Below, piece by piece: positions 32,835 to 39,463 of a DNA stretch of 39,463 bases (its first letter is position 1; the number at the start of each line of letters is the position of its first letter). Position numbers and translations under genes: made by a program. The notes under the pieces are model-generated. The model searched no databases and was not told where the DNA came from. It saw only the letters and a list, made by a program, of their open reading frames with translations. Source of the DNA: Caldilineaceae bacterium (lineage in GTDB: Bacteria; Chloroflexota; Anaerolineae; Caldilineales; Caldilineaceae); assembly GCA_026705565.1 (NCBI GenBank), contig JAPPAJ010000198.1, positions 1-39,463 of the forward strand. Direction: 5' to 3'.

Positions 32835-34826
32835 ATGACTCGACGCATTACCAGACGCGAATTCCTCGTTGTCAGCGGGGCTACGGTCGCCACGGGCCTC
32901 GCAGCGGCCTGTGGCCCCTCCGAGCCCGACGTTCCGGTTGACGCGGCACCGGCGGAAGCACCCGCGGCGGACGAAGCGGCGATGCCGATGGGCAAGTACC
33001 GCGAAGCTCCTGAACTGAGCGAAATGGTGCAGGCCGGTTTGCTGCCGCCGGTGGACGAGCGGCTGCCGGCCGATCCCTGGGTTCTCCCCGTCCTGAGGGA
33101 AATCGGGAAATACGGAGGCGAACTGTCAAGCATCGTGGCCGATCCCACGGCCAACCTGTTCGAGATTTCCAATGCCCGCGGAGCTGCTGCGGCGGGCAGG
33201 TCCTACGATCTGGGTTCCATTATTCCGATTGCCGTCGAGAGCTTCTCGGTCAACGACGACAGCACCGTGCTGTCCGTGAGCCTGCGGGCCGGCCAGAAGT
33301 GGTCCGACGGCACGCCATTCACCACCGAGCATGTTTCCTTCTGGTACGAGGACATTCTCCTCAACGAGGAATTGACCCCGGTGGTCAACAAGAAGCTGGC
33401 CCCCGGCGGCGAAACCCTGAAGCTGGAGGTCGAGGACGACTTCAACTTCAAGCTCGTCTTTGCCGTGCCCTACCCGGTCATCATCGACATCCTGCCATCT
33501 CTGTCACTCTGGGCGCCCAAGCAATACCTGTCCCAGTGGCATCCCTCCTACAACGAAAACGCGGATGCCAAGGCCACGGAGGAAAACTTCGACGCCTGGT
33601 ACGAGGCGTTCCAATACCACGCCGATGCGGGCGAGACCCAGCAGGACGTCGACCTGCCCGTGCTGGGTCCCTGGGTGTTTGAGAAGCAGGATACGCAGGG
33701 CAACACCACCTACGTCCGCAACCCCTACTACTGGGCCGTGGACGCTGAGGGCAACCAGTTGCCGTACGTGGATCGGCTCCAGAAGCTGGTGGTGGAGAAC
33801 CGCGAGGTGCTGACGGCCAAGATCCTGGCGGGCGAGGGCACACACCACAGCTGGTTCCTGTCCCTGGCGGACTTCCCGCTCTACAAGCAGAACGAGGCAT
33901 CGGCCAACTTCACGGCCCGGCTCCACCCCGATCTGCGTGCGTCGGAGATGGGTTTGGCGTTCAACTACACGCACACCGATCCGGTTCTGCGGGAGCTGTT
34001 CAACGATGTCAGGTGGCGTCAGGCGTTGTCCCACGCTCTGGACCGGAATGAAATCAACGAACTCAGGTTCGCCGGCAGGGGCGTTCCGCGCAATCCGATC
34101 ATGCATCCCGGCCCCCTGTTTTGGCAGGAAGGCCTGGATCAGATGTATACGGCCTACGACGTCGAACTTGCCAACAGCCTGTTGGACCAGGCGGGGCTGA
34201 CGGCATGGGACAGCGACAACAAGTTCCGCCTGCGGCCCGACGGCGAACCGCTGGCACTGACCATGGAGGTTGATGCCGGGCGCGCGGATCTGTCCGAGAC
34301 CGGCAACCTGATCAAGTCCTACTGGGCCGCGGTCGGCGTGAACATCAACGTCAAGGGCCAGGACCAGCAGTTCTACATGCAGCGCATGCGGGCCAACGAG
34401 CACGACATCGGGGTTTGGGCCATCGGCGGTTCGTCCGAGCCGTATTCGCGGCAGAACGAACCCATCCGCTACCGACCGCCCTGGCACTGGTCCAGCACCC
34501 CGCTGGGCGGCCCGCTCTGGCGACAGTGGCTGGACACCGACGGTGCGGAGGGCATGGAGCCCCCCGACATCATCAAGGAACTGTGGGAGACCACGGTACA
34601 GTGGCAGGCCGAGCCATTCGGCACGGACCGGTACAAGGAACTGGGCCTCAAGATGTTGCAGATCAACGCGGAGAACGTCTGGCTGATAGGCACCGTGGGG
34701 CTCGTCCCGCGGGCGTCCATCATCCGCAACACCGTTCGCAACGCACCCGATTCGGACAACATTCTCAGCATTGAATACGGGATGTGGACCCACTTCCAGC
34801 AGGAACAGTGGTGGATCGAATCCTGA
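32835..34826 (+). CDS. Peptide/nickel/opine-type ABC transporter substrate-binding lipoprotein
   Basis: This 663-aa family 5 binding protein has a Tat-type signal (RRITRREFLVVSG) and a lipobox-like AAAC with Cys26. It is then predicted to sit on the outer face of the membrane. The mature part begins with an Ala/Pro-rich linker. Family-typical blocks follow: LRAGQKWSDGTPFTTEHVSFWYEDI, RNPYYWAVDAEGNQLPYVDRL, and VRWRQALSHALDRNEINEL. At 663 aa it is longer than typical DppA/OppA (about 540), a feature of a subgroup found in Chloroflexota and Planctomycetes. ATG 32835 has AGGAG about 8 bases upstream. The ligand is not predictable. It is the first gene of a complete importer operon. Confidence 0.92.
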   Translation: MTRRITRREFLVVSGATVATGLAAACGPSEPDVPVDAAPAEAPAADEAAMPMGKYREAPELSEMVQAGLLPPVDERLPADPWVLPVLREIGKYGGELSSIVADPTANLFEISNARGAAAAGRSYDLGSIIPIAVESFSVNDDSTVLSVSLRAGQKWSDGTPFTTEHVSFWYEDILLNEELTPVVNKKLAPGGETLKLEVEDDFNFKLVFAVPYPVIIDILPSLSLWAPKQYLSQWHPSYNENADAKATEENFDAWYEAFQYHADAGETQQDVDLPVLGPWVFEKQDTQGNTTYVRNPYYWAVDAEGNQLPYVDRLQKLVVENREVLTAKILAGEGTHHSWFLSLADFPLYKQNEASANFTARLHPDLRASEMGLAFNYTHTDPVLRELFNDVRWRQALSHALDRNEINELRFAGRGVPRNPIMHPGPLFWQEGLDQMYTAYDVELANSLLDQAGLTAWDSDNKFRLRPDGEPLALTMEVDAGRADLSETGNLIKSYWAAVGVNINVKGQDQQFYMQRMRANEHDIGVWAIGGSSEPYSRQNEPIRYRPPWHWSSTPLGGPLWRQWLDTDGAEGMEPPDIIKELWETTVQWQAEPFGTDRYKELGLKMLQINAENVWLIGTVGLVPRASIIRNTVRNAPDSDNILSIEYGMWTHFQQEQWWIES

Positions 34827-34835
34827 TGTAGTCAG

Positions 34836-34863
34836 TCCGGGGGAGCCAGCCGGCTCCCCCGGA
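34836..34863 (+). other. Stable stem-loop between binding-protein and permease genes
   Basis: A perfect 12-bp stem (TCCGGGGGAGCC at 34836-34847, GGCTCCCCCGGA at 34852-34863, loop AGCC) sits 9 bases after the binding-protein stop. No T-tract follows, so it is probably an RNA 3'-end protector that raises binding-protein mRNA above permease mRNA, not a full terminator. Confidence 0.65.
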
Positions 34864-34888
34864 ACTTCCGCCGCTTGGCGGGCCGTAC

Positions 34889-35875
34889 ATGTGGAAGTTT
34901 CTCCTACAGCGCTTGCTGCTGTTTGTCCCCACCTTTTTGGTGATCTCCGTGATCACCTTTGTACTGATCCAGGCACCGCCGGGCGATTACATAAATTCGT
35001 ACGCAACCCAGCTTGAGGCGTCCGGCGAAGAGGCCAGTGAAGCCCTGCTGGCCGCCTTGCGCAAGCGCTACGGTCTGGATCAGCCCGTCTACGTCCAGTA
35101 TGTGAAGTGGCTGTGGGGCATCTTCACGCGCCTGGACTTCGGTCACTCCATGCAGTGGAACCGGCCCGTGGGCGACCTGATTTGGGATCGGCTGGCCTGG
35201 ACCGTTGTGATTTCCTTCTTCACGATCATCTTCACGTGGATCCTGGCCTTTCCCATCGGCATCTATTCGGCCACGCATCAGTATTCGGGCTTCGACTACA
35301 GCTTCACGTTCCTGGGCTTCGTGGGTGCCGGCATCCCGGACTTCCTGCTGGCCCTGGTCCTGATGTGGCTGGGCTTTGCCTTTTTCGGCCTCGACATGGG
35401 AGGCCTGTTTTCGGAGGCGTACCGCGACGCGCCGTGGAGCTGGGCCAAGTTTGTGGACATGTTGAAGCACCTCTGGGTGCCGGTTGTGGTGCTGAGCGTG
35501 TCCAGTACGGCGGGTTTGATCCGGACCATGCGGGCCAACCTGCTGGACGAGTTGCGGAAACCCTATGTCATCACGGCCCGGGCCAAGGGCATGACGGAAT
35601 GGCACCTGGTGTTGAAGTACCCGGTGCGCGTCGCGTTGAATCCGTTCATCAGCAGCATCGCCTACGTCCTGCCCCAACTCATATCCGGCACCACCATCAT
35701 CTCCATTGTCTTGAGTTTGCCCACCACGGGGCCCATTCAAATCCGCTCTCTGATGAGCCAGGACATGTATCTGGCTGGCAGCATCTTCCTGCTGCTGGCG
35801 TCGCTGACCATCCTGGGCACTTTTATTTCCGACATTCTGCTGGCCGTCGTGGATCCGCGCATCCGCCTCGAGTGA
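34889..35875 (+). CDS. Peptide-type ABC transporter permease (DppB-like)
   Basis: This 328-aa inner-membrane protein has a first hydrophobic helix at residues about 7-29 (RLLLFVPTFLVISVITFVLIQ), a periplasmic loop with LRKRYGLDQPVYVQYVKWL, and further helices. The cytoplasmic loop RANLLDELRKPYVITARAKGMTEWHLVLKYPVRVALNP is the family's ATPase-docking block. ATG 34889 is the natural start; only a weak ribosome-binding site is seen, and the stem-loop just upstream may further lower its yield. It forms a heterodimer with the next permease. Confidence 0.94.
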   Translation: MWKFLLQRLLLFVPTFLVISVITFVLIQAPPGDYINSYATQLEASGEEASEALLAALRKRYGLDQPVYVQYVKWLWGIFTRLDFGHSMQWNRPVGDLIWDRLAWTVVISFFTIIFTWILAFPIGIYSATHQYSGFDYSFTFLGFVGAGIPDFLLALVLMWLGFAFFGLDMGGLFSEAYRDAPWSWAKFVDMLKHLWVPVVVLSVSSTAGLIRTMRANLLDELRKPYVITARAKGMTEWHLVLKYPVRVALNPFISSIAYVLPQLISGTTIISIVLSLPTTGPIQIRSLMSQDMYLAGSIFLLLASLTILGTFISDILLAVVDPRIRLE

Positions 35876-35897
35876 CCACCTTCGGCCCCTTCCACTC

Positions 35898-37022
35898 ATG
35901 ACGGCAGCGACTCCTCAGCAGTCCGCGGAAACCAGTCTGTACACTGCCTCGCAGTGGCAGTTGATGTGGTGGCGCTTCTCCCGCCACCGGGTTGCCGTGG
36001 TGTCCCTGGTGCTGCTCGTGTTTGCCTATGCCACGGCGCTGTTTGCCGAAGTCGTCTCGCCGCACGACCCGAACCGGTTCAGTTCCAGCTGGGTACTGGC
36101 ACCTCCCATGCGCCTGCACTTCACCCGGCCGGACGGGTCGTTCAATCTGCGGCCGTATGTGTATGGGCTGACATCGGCCAGGGACGAGGAAACCCTGGCC
36201 ATGGTCATCGTGCCGGACGAAACGCAGGTGCATCCCATCCGCTTTTGGGTCAAGGGGGACCCCTACACCCTGTGGGGCCGGTTCGACAGCGATATCCACC
36301 TGTTTGGCATTGACGCCTGGGAGGAGCAGCCGCTGTTCCTCATGGGTGCCGACGATCTGGGCCGCGACCTCTTCTCCCGCATCATGTTCGGTGCCCGGAT
36401 TTCGCTGTCGATTGGCCTGTTGGGGGTGGGCTTGTCACTGTTGTTCGGCGTGGTCCTGGGCGGCATTTCCGGTTACTACGGTGGACTGATCGACGTGATC
36501 ATCCAAAGGATCATCGAGCTCCTGCGGTCCCTGCCCACCATTCCGTTGTGGCTGACCCTGGTGGTCATTCTGCCCCCGCACTGGAGCGCCCTGCGCATCT
36601 ACTTCGGCATCACCCTGATCCTGTCCCTGATAGGTTGGACCGGCATGGCCCGGGTCGTGCGCGGTCGGTTTCTGGCTCTTAGGGAAGAGGACTTCATCAT
36701 GGCCGCGCGGCTGGCCAATGCCCCGCAGATGCGAATCATCATGCGTCACATGGTGCCCTCGTTCACGAGCCACCTCATCGCCCAGATGACACTGGCGGTC
36801 CCCGGCATGATTCTCGGCGAGACGGCCCTGAGTTTCCTGGGCCTCGGCCTCCAGCCGCCGGTCGTCAGCTGGGGCGTTCTGTTGCAGGGGGCCCAGAACC
36901 TCCGCTCGGTGGTGCTGGCCCCTTGGCTCCTGTTGCCGGGTCTGTTTGTGGTCGCAGTGATACTCGCCTTCAATTTTGCCGGCGACGGACTGCGCGACGC
37001 AGCCGATCCCTACGCCATATAG
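35898..37022 (+). CDS. Peptide-type ABC transporter permease (DppC-like), with large periplasmic insert
   Basis: This 374-aa inner-membrane protein has one N-terminal helix (VAVVSLVLLVFAYATALFAEVV) followed by an insert of about 100 residues. The insert (SPHDPNRFSSSWVLAPPMRLHFTRPDG ... DSDIHLFGIDAWEEQ) separates it from the usual MGADDLGRDLFSRIMFGARISL motif and the remaining helices. The EAA loop reads REEDFIMAARLANAPQMRIIMRHMVPS. Typical DppC proteins are about 300 aa, so the extra length is in the periplasmic insert. ATG 35898 follows the DppB-like stop by 22 bases. Confidence 0.94.
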   Translation: MTAATPQQSAETSLYTASQWQLMWWRFSRHRVAVVSLVLLVFAYATALFAEVVSPHDPNRFSSSWVLAPPMRLHFTRPDGSFNLRPYVYGLTSARDEETLAMVIVPDETQVHPIRFWVKGDPYTLWGRFDSDIHLFGIDAWEEQPLFLMGADDLGRDLFSRIMFGARISLSIGLLGVGLSLLFGVVLGGISGYYGGLIDVIIQRIIELLRSLPTIPLWLTLVVILPPHWSALRIYFGITLILSLIGWTGMARVVRGRFLALREEDFIMAARLANAPQMRIIMRHMVPSFTSHLIAQMTLAVPGMILGETALSFLGLGLQPPVVSWGVLLQGAQNLRSVVLAPWLLLPGLFVVAVILAFNFAGDGLRDAADPYAI

Positions 37023-37079
37023 GTGGACGCCGTCGTGTCGCATCCAATACAACACCTGGACTGCGGGGGAGCGTGACTC

Positions 37080-38087
37080 GTGGATCCCGGAATCCTGATC
37101 GACATTCAGAAGCTGCACACCAACTTCTACCTGCGGGAGGGAGTGGTCAAGGCCGTGAACGGCGCCAGTCTGACGATCGCCAAGGGCCGCACCCTGGGCG
37201 TGGTCGGGGAGTCCGGCTGCGGCAAGAGCGTGACGGCGCAGTCGATACTTCAGATTGTGCCGCGGCCCGGCCGCATCGAGTCTGGGGACATCCTGCTGCA
37301 CATCGCGGAAGGAGACCTTGACGAGACCATCAACATCGCCGATTTGAATCCCGGTGATCCTCTCATGCGGGACATCCGCGGCTCGCGGATCAGCATGATC
37401 TTCCAAGAGCCGATGACCTCCTTTAGCCCGGTGCACACGGTGGGCAACCAGCTTGAGGAGACGATCAAGCTGCATCAGCCGGACCGCAGGGAGGAAGCGC
37501 CCGCGCGTGTGTTGGACATGTTGCGCCGGGTCGGCATCGCCAATCCGGAACGCAACGTGGAGTCGTATCCACACCAGTTGAGTGGCGGCATGCGGCAACG
37601 GGCCATGGTTGCCATGGCCCTCATGCTCGAACCCAGCCTGTTGATTGCGGACGAACCCACCACGGCCCTGGATGTTACGACCGAGGCGCAGATCCTGGCC
37701 TTGATGCGCGACATGCAGTCCCAACTGCACATGGCCATCATGTTCATTACCCATGATCTGGGTGTCATTGCCGAGATGGCCGACGACGTGGCGGTCATGT
37801 ACCTGGGCCGCGTGGTGGAGAAAGCGCCGGTGCGGGCCATCTTCCATTCCCCGAAGCACCCCTACCTGCAGGCCCTGCTCGAATCCATCCCCCGAATTCA
37901 GAAACGGACCGGGGCGCGGCTGAAGGCAATCGAGGGCGTTGTGCCGAACCCGTTGGATGTGCCGCCGGGTTGCCCGTTCCACCTGCGGTGCCCGGACTTT
38001 ATGCCGGGGGTATGCGACGAGGTGGTTCCGACCGACACGACTATCGACGAAGGCCATTCCGTGGCCTGCCATCTGTATACGGATTGA
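37080..38087 (+). CDS. Peptide-type ABC transporter ATP-binding protein (DppD-like)
   Basis: This 335-aa ATPase powers the importer from the cytoplasmic face. Walker A GESGCGKS is at about residues 43-50, followed by Q-loop IFQEPMTSFSPVHT, signature LSGGMRQR near 167, Walker B LLIADEPTTALD near 187 and switch His in FITHDLG. The oligopeptide-type C-terminal block has its Cys cluster (CPFHLRCPDFMPGVC), which in relatives may bind an Fe-S cluster. The start is GTG at 37080 with GGGGGA about 10 bases upstream. It is 57 bases after the DppC-like stop. Confidence 0.94.
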   Translation: MDPGILIDIQKLHTNFYLREGVVKAVNGASLTIAKGRTLGVVGESGCGKSVTAQSILQIVPRPGRIESGDILLHIAEGDLDETINIADLNPGDPLMRDIRGSRISMIFQEPMTSFSPVHTVGNQLEETIKLHQPDRREEAPARVLDMLRRVGIANPERNVESYPHQLSGGMRQRAMVAMALMLEPSLLIADEPTTALDVTTEAQILALMRDMQSQLHMAIMFITHDLGVIAEMADDVAVMYLGRVVEKAPVRAIFHSPKHPYLQALLESIPRIQKRTGARLKAIEGVVPNPLDVPPGCPFHLRCPDFMPGVCDEVVPTDTTIDEGHSVACHLYTD

Positions 38088-38090
38088 GGG

Positions 38091-39164
38091 ATGGACAGCC
38101 ACGATTTGGGTGAACTCGACCCGCGGCAAGAGACCGGACAGGCAGGGCAGGCCGAAGACCTGCTCAAGGTGGTCGACCTGTGCAAGCACTTTCCGATTCA
38201 GGCCGGCTTCTGGCGCCGAATCGTGGGGCATGTACGGGCCGTGGACGGGGTTTCGTTCGCCCTGCATCGCGGTGAAACCTTCGGCTTGGTGGGGGAGAGC
38301 GGATGCGGCAAGACCACGACCGGCAGGAGCATCCTGCGGGCCATCGAACCCACGTCGGGTCAAATTCTTTTCAACGATCAGGAATTGGGCTGGGTTGACG
38401 TGGCCACGCTCGACGAGGGGGACCTGCGCGTGTTTCGGCGGCACACCCAGATGGTCTTTCAGGATCCCTATTCGTCGCTCAACCCGCGCATGACCCTGCT
38501 GGAGCTGATCGGCGAACCGTTGCTCAACAACGGTGTCGGGGATGCGGCGGCGCGTACGGAGCGGGTGGCTGAACTCCTGTCCCTGGTCGGTCTGCGCCCC
38601 GAGTACATCCGCCGCTATCCACATGCATTCTCGGGCGGACAGCGCCAACGGGTAGGTATTGCCCGAGCCCTGGCCCTGAACCCCCAGTTCGTGGTGTGCG
38701 ACGAACCGGTCTCGGCCCTGGACGTGTCCATTCAGGCCCAGACCCTCAATCTTCTCCAGGACCTGCAGGAAGCGTTTGGGCTCACCTATCTGTTTGTGGC
38801 CCACCAGCTCAACGTGGTGGCTCACATCTGCGATCGGGTTGGTGTCATGTATGTGGGCAAGCTGGTGGAGGTCGCGGATACCGAGACACTCTACAGTTCA
38901 CCGCTGCATCCCTATACGGAGGCACTGCTGGGTGCGGTACCGCATCCCGATCCCGACTACCGCGGCCATCGCACGCTGCTGGCCGGCGAAATCGCCAATC
39001 CCGCCAGTCCGCCGTCGGGGTGCTACTTCCATCCCCGGTGTCCCTATGCCGTGGACGAATGCAGCCATGAGGAGCCCGAACTAAGGGAGCTGCAGCCGGG
39101 CCACTTTGTGAAGTGCCACTTGGCCGAGGAGCTTCAGCTGGTGGGCGTCGACCTGGAAGTTTGA
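38091..39164 (+). CDS. Peptide-type ABC transporter ATP-binding protein (DppF-like)
   Basis: This is the second ATPase of the importer, 357 aa. Walker [11 protein letters not shown] is at about residues 67-76, followed by Q-loop [14 protein letters not shown], signature FSGGQRQR near 181 and Walker [13 protein letters not shown] near 200. The switch-His motif reads FVAHQLNVV, where most relatives have HD; Gln for Asp is a mild oddity. The C-terminal Cys block is [15 protein letters not shown]. The first 20 residues are a non-conserved extension, so an internal start is possible, but the ATG at 38091 follows the previous stop by three bases and is coupled. Confidence 0.94.
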   Translation: MDSHDLGELDPRQETGQAGQAEDLLKVVDLCKHFPIQAGFWRRIVGHVRAVDGVSFALHRGETFGLVGESGCGKTTTGRSILRAIEPTSGQILFNDQELGWVDVATLDEGDLRVFRRHTQMVFQDPYSSLNPRMTLLELIGEPLLNNGVGDAAARTERVAELLSLVGLRPEYIRRYPHAFSGGQRQRVGIARALALNPQFVVCDEPVSALDVSIQAQTLNLLQDLQEAFGLTYLFVAHQLNVVAHICDRVGVMYVGKLVEVADTETLYSSPLHPYTEALLGAVPHPDPDYRGHRTLLAGEIANPASPPSGCYFHPRCPYAVDECSHEEPELRELQPGHFVKCHLAEELQLVGVDLEV

Positions 39165-39228
39165 CCAAGCCCAACCGGTTCTCGCTTGAAAATCTCCGTA
39201 TGCCTGAACCGGCTCCAGGTGTGTCGGC

Positions 39229-39463
39229 TTATCCGGAGGCGGATGTGGATGCGTTTCGAACCCGTGTCTGGTATTCGATGCAGGGCGGCCCCTCTTGACC
39301 ACCGGTGACAAAATTCAGGCCGACGGCAACGACACGTCTTGTGGAACCAAAATATCGACGGCCGTAGTCGCGCGTCTCGATCTGGTCCAGCGCGACTACC
39401 GGCGACGCGTTGTACTTGAACTCGAACACGCAGACATGCCCGGGGAAGAGCACCTCCAGGTCC
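39229..39463 (-). CDS. PD-(D/E)XK nuclease-superfamily protein, C-terminal fragment (cut by window)
   Basis: The leftward frame enters from the right edge with no start codon needed and ends at TAA (39229-39231). It reads DLEVLFPGHVCVFEFKYN, then ALDQIETRDYGRRYF and VVAVGLNF. The D followed by EFK, then a helix and a beta strand ending in VGLNF, match the PD-(D/E)XK-like domain found C-terminal to AAA-ATPase-like proteins (DUF1703 type). Such proteins are common in bacteria with unclear roles. The N-terminal part, which would carry the ATPase-like region, is beyond the window. A GTG at 39453 inside the core is not a credible start. It converges on the ABC operon with 64 bases between. Confidence 0.7.
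   Translation of the reverse strand, partial: DLEVLFPGHVCVFEFKYNASPVVALDQIETRDYGRRYFGSTRRVVAVGLNFVTGGQEGPPCIEYQTRVRNASTSASG

Noticed and set aside
39174-39220. CCGGTTC / GAACCGG inverted repeat after the last ABC gene
   Set aside because: Seven-base arms with a 23-base loop and no T-tract; not a convincing terminator.

Overview
The window is a GC-rich bacterial chromosome segment packed with core genes (truB, ribF, sbcCD, grpE, hrcA, dnaG, a primary-type sigma-70 factor) on the left and in the middle, and accessory transport and catabolism genes on the right. The gene mix points to a Chloroflexota bacterium, perhaps a Caldilineae/Anaerolineae-like lineage. The clues are Tat-type lipoprotein solute-binding proteins, a eukaryote-type UDP-glucose pyrophosphorylase, a CFGAC-type primase zinc motif, multiple phytanoyl-CoA-dioxygenase (PhyH) proteins and an enolase-superfamily enzyme. 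This placement is inference from gene content, not a phylogeny. I see no mobile element, CRISPR array, tRNA or rRNA.

Region 1 (1-8.7 kb). The 3' part of truB (with an in-frame TAG near the window edge) and ribF run rightward. They converge on a compact leftward operon hrcA - grpE - GNAT acetyltransferase - sbcD - sbcC, in which the last genes overlap or nearly touch. This joins heat-shock control to a DNA double-strand-break nuclease, without dnaK/dnaJ.

Region 2 (8.7-19.1 kb). These look like envelope and general-metabolism genes: a polyprenyl-phosphate sugar transferase, a double-length FemAB-like protein with an intrinsic-terminator hairpin inside its 5' end, an UDPGP-family uridylyltransferase, a gamma-glutamyltransferase-like Ntn hydrolase, an aldo/keto reductase, a two-helix membrane protein with a possible leaderless promoter, and a DUF3179 lipoprotein.

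Region 3 (19.4-23.1 kb). A small SCP2-like protein, DNA primase and the sigma factor form a rightward set. It ends at a pair of hairpins, one for each strand.

Region 4 (23.1-31.5 kb, leftward). This is an accessory cluster: a NAD-dependent epimerase/dehydratase, three PhyH-type Fe(II)/2-oxoglutarate oxygenases, an enolase-superfamily (mandelate-racemase-like) enzyme, and a CUT1-type carbohydrate ABC importer (two permeases and a Tat/lipoprotein binding protein, but no ATPase). A consensus TATAAT promoter with a 27-nt dyad over its -35 lies ahead of the PhyH-permease part. It reads as an uptake and oxidation pathway for an unidentified sugar-like or polyol-like compound.

Region 5 (31.9-39.2 kb). 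A SRPBCC-domain protein is divergent from a complete peptide/opine-type ABC importer (binding protein, two permeases, two ATPases), with a stable stem-loop after the binding-protein gene. The right edge cuts a leftward gene whose C-terminus looks like the PD-(D/E)XK nuclease-like domain.
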